From Lactifluus volemus (lineage: Eukaryota > Basidiomycota > Agaricomycetes > Russulales > Russulaceae), in NCBI GenBank assembly GCA_022376515.1, contig WTXI01000250.1, forward strand, positions 1 through 53,313: DNA of 53,313 nt, read 5' to 3'. The notes below the pieces were generated by a model. That model was not told the DNA's origin and did not search any database. It worked only from the letters and a program-made list of their open reading frames with translations. Made by a program: the position numbers and the translations under genes. This document shows positions 42,094 through 53,313 of this stretch, piece after piece. The first letter of the stretch is position 1. Each line of letters begins with the position of its first letter.

Positions 42094-43619
42094 ATGTCTC
42101 AACAAATCCCAAGAATTCAAAAGGCCGCTGTACTCGACTCCCATGACACACCTATTCGCATTAAAGATGACCATCCGGTGAAGCAACCAGATGACCTCGC
42201 CCCTGGAGAGTGTCTTCTTAAGATGCACTGCACTGGCGTGTGCCACACAGATCTCCACGCCCGTTTGGGTGATTGGCCTTTGCCTTGCAAGCTTCCCCTC
42301 ATCGGAGGCCACGAAGGCGTCGGCGACATTGTCGCCATTGGTGCACACACGGTCAACTCTCCGGTCAAGATCGGCGACCGCGTCGGCGTCAAGTGGCTCG
42401 CTGACTCGTGTCTACAATGCGAGCAGTGCAGAAAGGGTTTAGAACAAAGTATGTATTCTTACACCCCTCTGACACAAAGCTGATGTTGAATGACCAATAA
42501 TATACAGCGTGCTCCAAGGCCAAGCTGAGTGGATACACCGTAGACGGAACCTTCTCTCAATATGTGGTACGAATGTCGTGATTACTGTCCTCCCCCAATA
42601 TCACATAACCAGGACGGTTAGGTTTCTTATGTTTCTCATGTCACGCCAATCCCCGAAAGCCTAAGCAGCCAGGAAGCAGCTTCGTTCCTCTGCGCAGTAC
42701 GTATTTACACCGCTAGGCCAGGACGAATATTGATTTTTGCATGCACAGGGTGTCACCGTGTACCGTGCGTTAAAATACGGTCAAACTAACCCTGGCGATT
42801 GGATTGTTATTCCTGGTGCAGGCGGTGGCCTTGGTCATCTTGGTTTGCGCCGTCCTTGCCACTTCAATTATCCAATCTCTCATGAGGATTATTTCACTCA
42901 GCTGTGCAGTATGCAGTACACGCCTTCGGGCTGCGAGTCATAGCCATCGGTTCGTCATCCGAGTTTCAAACCGCTTGGTCCATTTCTCACTCTAGTGTTA
43001 CTTAGATACTGGGGCAGAAAAGCGACGACTATGTTTAGAACTTGGTTCTGAGAAATGGATTGACTTCCGTGAGACGAAGGACTTGGTTAAAGACATCAAG
43101 GAAGCCGCGGGTGGTGATGGCCCACATGCAACACTAGTTTCGGCAGCCAGTGTGAGTCTTTGAACCTACGGGCGTGGTATAGAAGCATGTAATCAAGGAT
43201 ACATAGAGCTCTGCATACGAGCAAGCGGTTGATTACCTCCGTCCCGGTGGCTCGCTCCTGCTTGTTGGCCTTCCTGGAAAAGCCCAGATTGGTGCATCAA
43301 TCTTCTGGACGGTGGTCAAAGGAATTAACATGGTTGGGTCATATGTTGGGTACGCATTTATATTCGACTTCAGCGCGGAGTAACGCAGCGAGCCTACTAT
43401 CACCCTCTCAGCAACCGCCAGGACGCGCGTGAAGCTCTGGACATTGCTTCGATGGGCAAGATCCGGTGTCATTTCGTGCAGAAGCCGCTGTCAGCCTTAA
43501 CAGAGTACGTTTTGTCACGAAACATAGAGCGGTGTTGCTGAACTTTCCATCGCATTAGGGTTTATGAAGGCATGGAACAGGGTACGGTCGTTGGACGTGT
43601 TGTTTTAAATATGGAATAA
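42094..43619 (+). CDS. Zinc-dependent alcohol dehydrogenase (MDR family)
   Basis: Cytosolic NAD-dependent alcohol dehydrogenase of the fungal ADH1 type, interconverting ethanol or other primary alcohols and aldehydes. Starts MSQQIPRIQKAAVLD. Catalytic-zinc ligands are Cys and His in HCTGVCHTDLHARLGDWP and GGHEGVG. Structural-zinc cysteines are in SCLQCEQCRKGLEQTCSK, split by an intron after 42448. The NAD-binding Rossmann glycines are in PGAGGGLGHL. Exons then give YAVHAFGLRVIAIG, LELGSEKWIDF, VDYLRPGGSLLLVGLPG and EGMEQGTVVGRVVLNME with stop at 43617-43619. Seven or so introns of 45-70 bp, all GT-AG. Removing them gives an unbroken product of about 350 residues, the normal length. No damage seen. 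Confidence 0.93.
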
Positions 43620-46610
43620 AAGGGTGGACTGCTAACCATGTGACTCGGAGATTGGGTGTAAGATTTTCAGAAGCGTAGCTTATGGGGGACCTGTTTTGAA
43701 CGAAGCTTATCTGGTACTACGAACTAACAGAGACGTTTTCTTGCCACTGTAGTGGTATAGCCAGACTGTTACGTACATATGGAACGATGATCTCGAAGAC
43801 TTCTCAGATTTGAGAAGGCATTAGTCATCAATCTTTCGTACCCATACCGTGACATCGGCAGCTCAGACCCTCGCGTAGTGGATACTCCTCTAACCCGAGA
43901 AACATACAAGGTTCCAGGAGCTCTGAACTAGAATCCCGTCATGATTGGTTCTGGGATGGAAAAAGGGCGATTCTACCTCATACCGGTATGTTGTTAAAAA
44001 GTGACTATGTATTAAGTTGCGTACTCGTCATTCCCCATAATCGTAGCCTTTCTTCAATTCAAAGCGCTCCAGGCTCTCTATAGGTGATCTCCTACCATTG
44101 CCGACTATAATCGACCATGGCAGCCTCAGAATTGATCTCGCACTGCTTCTCAAGCTCACCGACGAGCTGACATTCACTTTCCCTAACCATTGGTTCGGAG
44201 TTTCTTACGAAACAAGGAGATATTTACCCGCCCAGAGGCTGACATGCTCTGACATGTTATCGCTTTTCTAGTAACTTTGCAGAGCACGAATCGATGCACC
44301 GGCCTGGCTACCTCATTATTACCTGCTACTCCAAGGTGACTCCTACTACAAACGCTCGGTACCGTTCCAGCTTTTTCGCGATATAGAAGCATAAGTTTTC
44401 TCCGTTGATCTACTCACAAGACATCTCTGTTTCTATTCCGACCCTTCCATTCCACCTATGGCGTTTCTCGCAGATTAACACTATGGCATCGGACCCCTGG
44501 CATGCAGATCTAGCACTTCTCGGCCCATGTAACGTAAACCCGTGCTGTGTAACCGCAATACTGCTCCGCCGGAGAAGCGATGTGTTCATTTCACTTGGAT
44601 TATTGGCGAGTCCATGGCCGCGATATCAATGTGGTGAAGTGGTCACGGTCATGGATGGAACCTGAGGGTGTTTAATTCGATTTTTTGTACCCCTGTCACT
44701 CTACCTCTAACCTCTTGGACAGCAATGAAATCAAGAAGACATCCGCGCCGATGACGTGGACAATGATGACATGATGACAGGTCACGAATATAGGACCTTC
44801 TCAGACGTCGTCGCGACTGAGTCCTATAGGTGCACTCCCACTTTGATCAAGGTGTAAAAAAAAAGTTATTCCGGCCTCGCACGCATCAGCCAGAATGACC
44901 CCGCTTAAGAATCCATAGCATGACCACCCTTCCTACTCAGAAAAGGGAAGCGCAGTGGGCCAAGGGCTCTTCTGTGACCATCTACCAGGGAGTGTGTTGT
45001 GCATTCGCGTAGTCCGCACTGGGACTATAATGCCAAGGGGAATACTTCGATGACGAAGTCGCCCGAGGTGAGGGGAAATGTATCTGGCACTTGTTGAAGA
45101 TGCCACTTACATGTCTGTCAGCATTTGTGAAAGGGTTTAACCAACTAACAAGAGAAGGGAGAAAAAAGGAATCCCGCAGAGACCTCCGAGTCAGCCACGC
45201 TGTACCGTGACGCGGCCCTTGCGCTTCTCCCCGCGGCCTTCTTCGGTCCTGGCCGCTACCCGAACCCGGACAGCAACTCGAGCCCCTGGACTTGGAGACG
45301 GGGTTCCAGTCACACCGTAAAATTGATAGTCATTCCCACCTGAGGACTGTGGAGAGATGGATGAAGGGATTCGGACCCATGACCTTACTGTAATCGATGC
45401 GGCCATCGAAATCTGGTCATATTCATATCCCAACGATTTATCTTGACGCCAGCAAGCATTCATACCTTCATCCACATGCATCCGGTGATTGCGAAAAGTA
45501 AACCTGTGCGACTTTATCGGGTATGTTAGATAAGGGCACTAAGGTCGATCATTCAACTAGTGCGATTACGTGTGGTGGCGCTGAAGGATGTATTACAATA
45601 CATCATGATAAAGTTCTTTGTTCAGTGAGGTTGACAGGGACTAAGTGTGGCTGAGGACCTTTACAGAAGCTAACTTACCAAAGCCTATATGACCCTGGAT
45701 TTGAGTTCGATTTGTGAGTCATGGGGACATGTCATAGCAAAGTGCGTTCCGCCACGTGAATAAACCGGAGGAGTTGGAAAGCGTTCCCATTCTCAAACAC
45801 GTTCTATAATTAAGCTCAGATCTTGCTAAGTACAAGAAGGCCATAAAGTCAACTTCAAGCACCCCACGGGGGAGGACCTGATGCCCAATCAGTTGTATAG
45901 AACCTAATAGAGGTCCAGCAGTACGCACTGGTCTCTAGTCCGAGTCCACCCGGCTGTCTGAACTGGATTACCTCACAAGCAAAATTCCAGCCGTATACGT
46001 CGGCTCTTCTTACCCCATATCTCAAGGTGGCTTTCCTCTTAATGCAAAGCGTCGCGCGCCGGAGCGCTGTCGGGAAGTTGCTATTTACGTCCCAGCAATT
46101 GAAAGGATAGATATGAAAACTCGTGATGAGTTATCATTGGTAGTCATCCCGGGCCTTTCCTCGGAGGTGAACAACGATGTGGCAGTGTCAAACCTTCTTG
46201 TCATGAGGCTAAGGCCGATGCTCACGAGGGTTCATGGAAAAAATCGCCTTCTGTGCACTTCGTTTTGCGACGAAGCGCTGGTACGACAGGAGATAGGATA
46301 ATGATTTACGGTTTCGGTTATCGCATCATCATTCGGACCTATGGTATACAAAATGAAACCATGTGCTCACTATTATTGTAAATCGCCGAGGAATTTCGCG
46401 TCCCGTGTCGGGCACGCTCCCAACTGTCTTCTTCAGAAGATCACTCATCACTTTTGGTTTTTCATTACGAATGTTAGAGGCGCAGCGGTACAGTCTGCGC
46501 AGATCGAGATTAATATGTCCACGTTCGTCAGGTCAAGGGCTGAAGTTTTCTCTGCCCGGGTTTCGAATCCTTCATACGATGAGCGTTTGGTCGAAAAAAG
46601 GATGGTGCAA
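43620..46610. other. Intergenic region without supported gene
   Basis: Three kilobases with short frames only. A minus-strand stretch at 45928-45719 (VLPRGVLEVDFMAFLYLARS) and one at 45481-45191 look mildly coding-like but have stops between them and no recognisable domain. They may be relics of a decayed gene. Confidence 0.4.
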
Positions 46611-46715
46611 TATCAGGAAACAAGGGACTTGCCTACGCGGCTTGAGGCTCGGGATAGGTTCGGATAGCTCCGAGCGGGTAGGCCGCTTAGGCAAGCCCTA
46701 CAGTATTTCCTGATG
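46611..46715. mobile_element. 105-bp miniature CATCAGG-type element
   Basis: Left end TATCAGGAAA and right end TTTCCTGATG are inverted repeats, flanked by AA on each side (46609-46610 and 46716-46717). The next inner word GGCTTGCCTA.GCGGC is also inverted between arms, so the whole element can fold into one imperfect hairpin. It looks like a MITE of the same family as elements 1 to 4. Confidence 0.65.
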
Positions 46716-46717
46716 AA

Positions 46718-47244
46718 CGCTGTCTCACTTTTAGCTCAAAAGGGCACTTGTACCCCCTAGTCTTGTTACTCCTGTGAGTGCGCCTTGCTGGTAGCCAATT
46801 GTCATTGGAGCTCGAATCAGAGCCAATCACTTGCAAGGCTTCGGTGTGGACGTATCTATGATCACGAGTTGAGTTTAATTTTCTGGGAAAGTATTCATGC
46901 AATATTCGGCTGAAGGGACCAACCAGCTTCTCAGGGTTGTACATGTACTGTACACGTACAACTTCCCAACTTTCATGTGCTCTGTGTCGCAGGGCATCAG
47001 AAGTTTCCGAGTCGGTGGATCATGATGCCGATGCCCCAAGAGAGTTGCCAAAACGAGCAAGAGGTATCCGCCGGGTTACAAGTTACGTGTAGGGACTGCC
47101 TGTCCTGTCAACCTCACTTTATATTCTCTACTCGACAAACGGCTACAGTACTAGAGAATCGCCAATGCGCTGGCAGGCCTAGTAAGCAGCTATAAATTCT
47201 TCCGTTTGGTTTCTGACTCTCAGTAACATCATGACCCCCCTCCA
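46718..47244. other. Upstream region of the MFS gene
   Basis: Presumed promoter region; no gene and no clear core promoter motif. A GTACATGTACTGTACACGTACA-like palindromic stretch lies at about 46937-46959. Confidence 0.4.
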
Positions 47245-49025
47245 ATGTCTCCCAGAAGATCTGAAAATACCGTCGACGAAGAGACCCCTCTCCTCCGTAG
47301 TGGAGATCCACCAATGAGAGAAACACCCCTGCCTTCGACGCAAATATTGGTTCTCCTCTTGTTGCAACTCGCTGAACCCATCACATGCCTTTCAATCAAT
47401 CCCTACATCAACCAGGTATGCTTCTCTGCCGAAATCGTCGGCGTCGGCGCCCTAACATTTGCTCAAGCTTGTGAGTGGACTTCCGGTCGTCGGCGGCGAT
47501 GAGCGCAAGGTAGGATACTATGCTGGAATCCTAGTATGTCCCGTTCCTTTCCTCCAGCCGGCACCCACTGAACAATTCAATAGGTTTCCCTATATTTCGC
47601 CGCTGAGGCGGTCACAATACTTCAATGGAGCCGTCTTTCCGACCACATTGGGCGCAAACCTGTACTGCTATCCGGTCTTCTAGGTACAATCGTTTCGATC
47701 ATCATGTTCGGCCTTTGCCGCTCATTCTCGGCGCTTATCTTTTGGTATGTCAAGGTGCTGAATTCTAGGGACGATTTCATCTGACTTACTTTATTTTTAC
47801 GTAGTCGTTGCTTGCATGGCATGCTGAACGGAAATATCGGCGTGATGAAAAGTATGCTGGCGGAGCTTACAGACGAAACTAATATGGCCCGCGGATTCTC
47901 GTTGATCCCAGTCATCTGGGCTGTCGGCGGTACCATAGGGTATGGGACATTGCTTACCACTACCCCATTGGCTAATGGATTCGATTCCCCCAGGCCCTTT
48001 ATAGGTGGAGTTTTAGCACGGCCCCAAGATCGTTGGCCAAACGTCTTCTCGCACCCCTTCTGGGCCGAATTCCCGTACTTCCTGCCGTGTCTCGCATGTG
48101 CCGCCTATGCCCTCTTTTCGTTTGTCATGGCTGCAGTCTTCTTGAAAGAGGTTGGTTGTCATCCCCAAATCAGCGCTGTACAGCTGTACTTACACGTCAT
48201 CCAGACAGTGGACTACAGACCTTTAACAACCAAGTTCGACCCCATAGAGGTTAATTCGGGTATACCTCGGGGAGGGACATGTGAAATTCTAGAGGGATCA
48301 CTGAAGGATGAAGAGGAGAAGCCCCTACCGCTCAGCTCCCTGTTCACAAGACCAGTATTGACATCCGTTGCGAATTACGGCATGATTGGGCTCCTCGAAA
48401 TGGCGGTCACGACCCTTCTCCCGCTCATTTGGTCGACATCGGTCGAGTTCGGCGGACTCGGCATGAGTCCCGTATCTATTGGTCTGTGGATGGCCGGATA
48501 TGGGACCCTGAATGGAATTCTTCAATATGTCGCCTTCCCGCGCATCGTTGGACGTTTCGGCCCGCGTCGTATCTTCATCACAAGTATCATCGCATTCGTC
48601 CCAATCTATCTCATGTTCCCCTTCGAGAACTTGACGCTACGCTCCGGTAGCGGCGCATGCACATTATGGGTGCTTATCATGCTGCAGCTCGGGTCAATAT
48701 CCATCTCCGACATGGGCTTCAGTACGTGTTCCCCAATTCACTATCTATGAACCATACTGAAGAGCGTTGTAACTCATAAGGTTCAGTATTCATGTACGTA
48801 TGCTCTGCTGCGCCCAACAGGCGATCTCTTGGTGCGACGAATGGTCTCGCGCAGACGGTGGTCTCGATCCAAAGAACTGTGGCACCTGCTGCTGCTGCGT
48901 CACTTTTCGCCTTCTCAGTCCAAAACGACATCTTAGGTGGATACTTCACGTATGTCGTACTGCTCGCCGCTGTGTGTGGTAGCATGTTCGTTGCCGTACA
49001 GCTTCCAAAGACCACATGGAAATAG
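47245..49025 (+). CDS. Major facilitator superfamily transporter, 6 exons
   Basis: Twelve-helix type secondary transporter of the plasma or vacuolar membrane; substrate unknown. Exons: 47245-47415, 47468-47533, 47584-47744, 47805-47939, 47994-48721, 48787-49025, all with GT-AG introns and matching phase. It starts with a hydrophilic DEETPLL segment, an acidic dileucine-type sorting signal. The first helix is ILVLLLLQLAEPITCLSINP. MFS motif A is RLSDHIGRKPVLL between helices 2 and 3. GMLNGNIGVMKSMLAELTD and GFSLIPVIWAVGGTIG are helices 4 and 5. A central loop precedes the second half. The product ends QLPKTTWK. Shape and motifs fit the fungal group resembling yeast YCR023C and plant ZIFL transporters. 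About 500 residues, intact. Confidence 0.9.
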
Positions 49026-51152
49026 GTGAAAGGTGGATCGAATAAAAAGATAGATCGCAATGTATTTCAACCTTGAATTACCTCAGTCGAGCTGTACAAT
49101 TGAATGCAAAAAAAATTGAACAATCTCCTATACTCGTATCTCGGATCTCCAATGAGTTGTGCTGGCGCCCATCTCCTTCGACTCCGCTGAGGCCACAGAC
49201 TCCGCGGGAACGTCTGATGACGAAACAGAAGAACCTACACACCCACCCGATTTGTCAACAGAATCGACTTCAATGCCAACTCACCAGCACCATTGGTAGT
49301 CCGCGGCACCTCAACGCAGGGCTTGCTCCCTAACCCTATAACCTTACTTGTAACCTGATGATGCTGTATGACCGTGATGTAGTGGTAGCACAGGGCCAGC
49401 AATCCGCTGATAGATATCGGGTTCCGAGTCCTCAGTGCTGCGTTCAGGTGGTGCCGAGCTCTATCCATCGCCCTATATTACTACTACTTGGACAGACCTC
49501 GCATAGAAATTGAAGTTATGAGCTGGGCCATCTAGACAAGACGAGGTATGTATCAAAAAGCTAATGTGATCTCCAAATCCAAATCAAGATCACTCGTATC
49601 CGGCACTGACACTATCTGCGATGGTCAGTAGGAGCGCAAGAACTACGGTGAGAAGTTGTTTGGATCGCTAGATCCGTCCATGTCGACGTTTGCGGATACT
49701 GCACGAGCGTGTCAGTACAAACTTATTCTAGGACAAATCGCCCAGGGCCCGGTATCCCAGAGAACAGCATGGTCGAAGGAAGGGGGATGGGGAAGCTCAA
49801 GCTTTGGGGTTGACTCGGATGATGCATCGATGACGCTTGGACTCAGGAGTGATGCACAAGCCGCTTCGTCACGAATCTGTTTAAGGATGGTAAGTATAAA
49901 TAGGTGGTCTATGGTGCGTGGAGAGGCAGTGACGTGGCAAAGGCCGCCATCGACGCGGCGTTCAAGTTCAACGTGTCAAGTTTCTGGTGCTGTTGTCACA
50001 CCGTCACACATCATCATCACAGGGCTCTCGCATGTCGTGCAATCGGGTCTGCCCTGCCAAAACTGAAATGATTGACAAAAGTAAATTGCGTTGGCAGGAG
50101 AGCTGCGTTATAAGTCACCAAGCTACAGCACCACTCATTCAGTTCCAAGGATCAGGTCAGGCTTAAGGACTCACATGCGTGCTCATGCACTGAGCAGAAG
50201 AGTCCTCGAAGCTTTTGATGGACAATTTCTACTTTGTAAAGATCACATAAACCTTTACGCTCCGAACTCCTCGGAGTTTTCGTTCTTCTCCGGGCTTTGA
50301 GTCTGCTTTCAACCGGGTCCTCTCTGGGACCTACATGTGCATTCATCGCCCTTTGCCATCTCAACCACGACGAGCAGGTTGCTCGACGGTGCCGACAGAT
50401 CGGGGAGAGGTTGGTCACGGCCATTGGCCTGGGGAAAATTGACGACGAGACAGGTCGTCGTTTTGTCCGATGAACGAAGGTCCCAAAAGCAAGATCGATC
50501 AATTTTAACGATCATTACAAAATGTCGGAAACTGCTAAACGGGCGAGTCGGGATCCGTGTAGGAAGAGGAATCACGTGAACGTTTGATGGTCCGCACTAA
50601 ACCTTGCAAGCAAGGTCATACTAGTACTGTAACAAGGGTGTGTTCCAAAAGTCGTTCTCTGATCCGCGATATGTGTGGTCTCTGCTTTCAGCATCTCACA
50701 CATGATGGATACATAACCAAGCTTCATTTGAGAGGGCTGTTCAAGACTACAATTTTGAAGGAACTACAGTATTGGAAGAGCGCTCATTTCGACGATGGTT
50801 GCCCGGCTGCACAAGTCTTCGCGTTTTCCATCAGTCTCCGTCGCTGGCTGGCCTAGGCCCCTGAGTGGCGATATTGAAGACAATTGTTCTGGGTGATCTC
50901 CTACGTAACAATTTTCTGTCCACCGAACCGTTTTTGACTCGTTTAGCATAATGCCTGTCCCACTTCAGTTGTTATTAGGGGTTGTGACGAGATCGAATCG
51001 CTCATGTTGGCCCAAATAAAGCAATCATACGCCGCCCTGCTTCGATTTATTGCTATCTATGCTGCGCCGCAATTCTGGTGTCCACCACACGCTGCGCCGC
51101 TGCACCGTCGTATAAACCAAACCCGTCCTAGTACCTTCACCTTTCATTCCCC
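49026..51152. other. Intergenic region, no supported gene
   Basis: Two kilobases with short frames of no recognisable content, except a tRNA-like stretch at about 49366-49440. The promoter of the gene at 51153 should lie at its right end. Confidence 0.4.
49366..49440 (+). ncRNA. tRNA-like relic or SINE head (weak)
   Basis: GATGTAGTGGTAGCAC resembles a tRNA D-arm/A-box and CGGGTTCCGAGTCC resembles a B-box, about 40 bp apart as in tRNAs. CAGC/GCTG could form a short anticodon stem. The T-stem and acceptor stem do not pair well, so this is at best a decayed tRNA or tRNA-derived sequence. Confidence 0.25.
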
Positions 51153-53313
51153 ATGGATTCTAAAGTCCTCTCAGAGTATTCACCGTCGCCTGGGGATACG
51201 GCTTCCAAGTCACTTGGTGAGCACTATTTACAGAACTTCCTTACTTCGTCAATCTCATCGAGACAATAACTACCTGCTGTGCATCACACTGGCAGACGAG
51301 AAAACGGACATGCAAACCCGTGGCGACAGTACGTAGCTTTTCTCAGTGTTGGAAGGTTTCACTGACCTTCTCCTGATAACCGAAATATGCACAGATTCGC
51401 ATTCAGCTGGATTTAGCACCAACGAGTATACGGTCAGGCCAGACCTGTCTCGAAGTGATCCAGGTATCTCTGCTCTAAGAAAATTGGGGGAGACAGCACC
51501 TAATACAGCATTACCAAGCCTCTACATCCACCCCAATAGTCGACATGGCCGAAAAGGTCAAAGGGATGTACCGTCTCCTTGACCTGATCAATGAGTCCGG
51601 GAGCAACGGATACGGTAAGAATTTATTATCAAACCTAGTGCATGCTCGCCTAATCTGACACATAGTTGATAAGGTCATCATTGACCAAGAATCTCTCCGA
51701 CGTTTCATCAATGCTATGTATCCTGGAGCATACGCATCTATTACCAGGGTAGATTTTAAAACATTGGACCAACTCATGTTAAGGCCCCTAGGCGTGTACG
51801 GATCCAAAGATGAGATAGTACGCCTTCTGCAATCTATTGGTGCCGTCGACGAGGACGTGTGAGTGACTTCGCCACTTGGTGCCTCATGTTCTAAAGTCGA
51901 CATTTAGGGCACACTCATTACTCTTGCGGGCTAATGATCCCCAACTATCTCTTTCATCTGGTTTGTACATCGTAAGGGCAAGTATGGAAGTTCCTGCCGA
52001 CGAACGTCAATACGTCATATACTGGCCCGAAGATTCGACCTGGAGTGATTCAGCCATTTCTTCCGTTCGCAAGAACAGAGTCACGTTCATGCGGTGAGCA
52101 ACGTCTGGCTCTCCATTTCTCTTCACTTTGTCACACTTTCGGAATAGGTATCTTACGAAGATATGTGACCAAGTCGTGGCACTCTTATCCCCGGAGCATT
52201 CCGCCTCCATAGTTTGGAACGAGGAGGACAGCGATACAGAATCTGTCGACTTAGATGCTGAGGATACTGACAGACTGTTCACATTCGAGGTTGCAAAGAG
52301 GAACGAACAGGAAAAGAGCGCGATCGCACGCCCCGGTTTTCAGGTGCCCCTGCTCCGTTCCTGATATTGCTCCATATCTGATCAACAAAAGATGCATTCG
52401 CCATACATCTTACATTCTGAGACACAACCTGACTGTCCTGTTAATCCCGCAATCCCGGACCTCACCTTTTACCCGGGGAAACCACGCAAGGCTTTTTCAC
52501 GGTTACCTATCACCCTCCTAGCATAAAATCTGAACATTTCGAACAAGAAATATTCAATAGGATGTCCCTAAAGCAGCTGATGTAGGTGGACTAGAAGCCT
52601 TGCGGAATACAGAATTCACGCTCCAGCAGGAAGGATAACAGCTTGATTTTGTCTGCGAATCTCGATGAGAACGCTGTCCAGACCTTGGTTGACATCGCCT
52701 CAGATCTCTTTCCAAAAGTTTGCGAGGACTGGAGTGCTGCGAAACTCGATATCCCTCGTGATTGTAATAGGGAATTAACGAAAAACAAGATAGTGCTTTT
52801 CAGGAACTGGCGAACGGGGAGGATGCGGTGCGGTGCATCCTTCATGAAGCCGTTGTTGGAGAAGTTATGTCTTCCTTTCCGTATGTTCATCGGACGGTCC
52901 TTCGAGTGTTTGCATGCTAATGTCCTTCAAAGATCACTGGAACGTGTACGTCTCACGTCACGTGCACAGGGCAATAATGACGCTAATGTGGCTTCAAGTA
53001 AGCGCATTTTGTGGGCCTTTCATTTGGCTTACCGTTCTGGCTAGGCTCGATACGGATTTCTGTCTTGAGGCTCGCTATCCTAATTTTCCAACCATCTATA
53101 AGACTCATATTCACAATGCGAAGTTTGACAGGTATTACGGCGTGACTCGCATTTTGAGTCTTGGAAGCTGCGGCTGGTCTCTGTGCGACATCTGGATGAA
53201 ATTCAAGCCTTACAACCCCAAAAGCGCGCCGAGCTTACACAATCTCTTCTCAAGGGTGACTTTGATCAGGCTGAACTCTTCTGCCGCGAAGTGTCTTTCG
53301 GCGAATTCATTCG
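51153..53313 (+). CDS. Multi-exon gene of unknown function, cut by window end
   Basis: Starts at ATG 51153 (MDSKVLSEYSPSPGDTASKS), with a GTGAGC donor. Later exons read EKVKGMYRLLDLINESGSNG (about 51550-51615), VDKVIIDQESLRRFINAMYP with PLGVYGSKDEIVRLLQSIGA (51665-51858), HSLLLRANDPQLSLSSGLYI (from about 51910), KICDQVVALLSPEHSASIVW (from about 52155), an acidic EEDSDTESVDLDAED stretch, LILSANLDENAVQTLVDIAS (from about 52642), and, at the edge, HLDEIQALQPQKRAELTQSL. The frame is open at 53313, so the gene continues beyond the window. Coding texture is strong but I do not recognise a domain. Some exon joints between 51440 and 51560 and between 52345 and 52640 are unresolved. Confidence 0.6.

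Noticed and set aside
43882..44300. Possible small spliced gene after the dehydrogenase
   Set aside because: Frames are broken by stops within 60 codons, and no consistent exon chain could be built.

Overview
This is a fungal genomic window, most likely from an Agaricomycete (Basidiomycota). Genes carry many short introns with GTRNGT donors. The host genes (a DUF6533-type membrane protein array, a zinc alcohol dehydrogenase, an MFS transporter) and the mobile elements (KDZ transposase with CxC2 cysteine cluster, Ty3/gypsy chromovirus) fit that group. A Rhizoctonia/Ceratobasidium-like origin is my guess, not shown by the sequence. About 36 kb of the window is a nested transposon cluster; the right 15 kb is ordinary genic DNA.

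Layout. 1-7576: a minus-strand DUF6533-type gene (copy A), split by two TIR elements (529-4008 and 4440-5995), with a 521-bp solo LTR (6932-7452, TSD GAGAC) upstream. 7577-36726: a Ty3/gypsy chromovirus (TSD TCTTG) with LTRs of 879 and 901 bp, gag, a damaged pol, and a chromodomain integrase. Its integrase is split at the H2C2 zinc finger by about 20.1 kb of younger insertions: (i) a 3.1-kb TIR element at 13498-16644 (TSD AA); (ii) 12 bp further on, a solo LTR of another retrotransposon (TSD GAAAC); (iii) inside that LTR, a 16-kb KDZ transposon at 17293-33311 (TSD GCATCTCT) with 2-kb inverted arms of about 74-bp repeats, a transposase gene and an opposite-strand companion gene; (iv) inside the KDZ element, another TIR element (19720-21363, TSD TA) and a 410-bp poly(A) retroposon (25025-25434, 14-bp TSD). 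Removing these insertions on paper leaves an uninterrupted gypsy integrase frame. 36732-41240: rest of the tandem DUF6533 array (copy B deleted inside, copy C apparently whole). 42094-43619: alcohol dehydrogenase. 47245-49025: MFS transporter. 51153-end: a multi-exon gene I do not recognise, cut by the window edge.

Most notable observations. A family of five elements (3480, 1556, 3147, 1644 and 105 bp) shares the terminus CATCAGGAAA and makes 2-bp duplications in four of five cases, but each lineage carries its own short word repeated in both subterminal arms (CTTGT/ACAAG, CTTAA/TTAAG, CTAG). A solo LTR carries eight perfect TGASTCA (AP-1/Gcn4-type) sites spaced alternately 14 and 12 bp. The gypsy element has a 12-nt match between its predicted transcript start and the sequence just after its 5' LTR, as in Tf1-type self-priming. 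Both nonsense codons in mobile genes look like CGA to TGA, and most LTR differences are CpG transitions, which points to deamination of methylated CpG.
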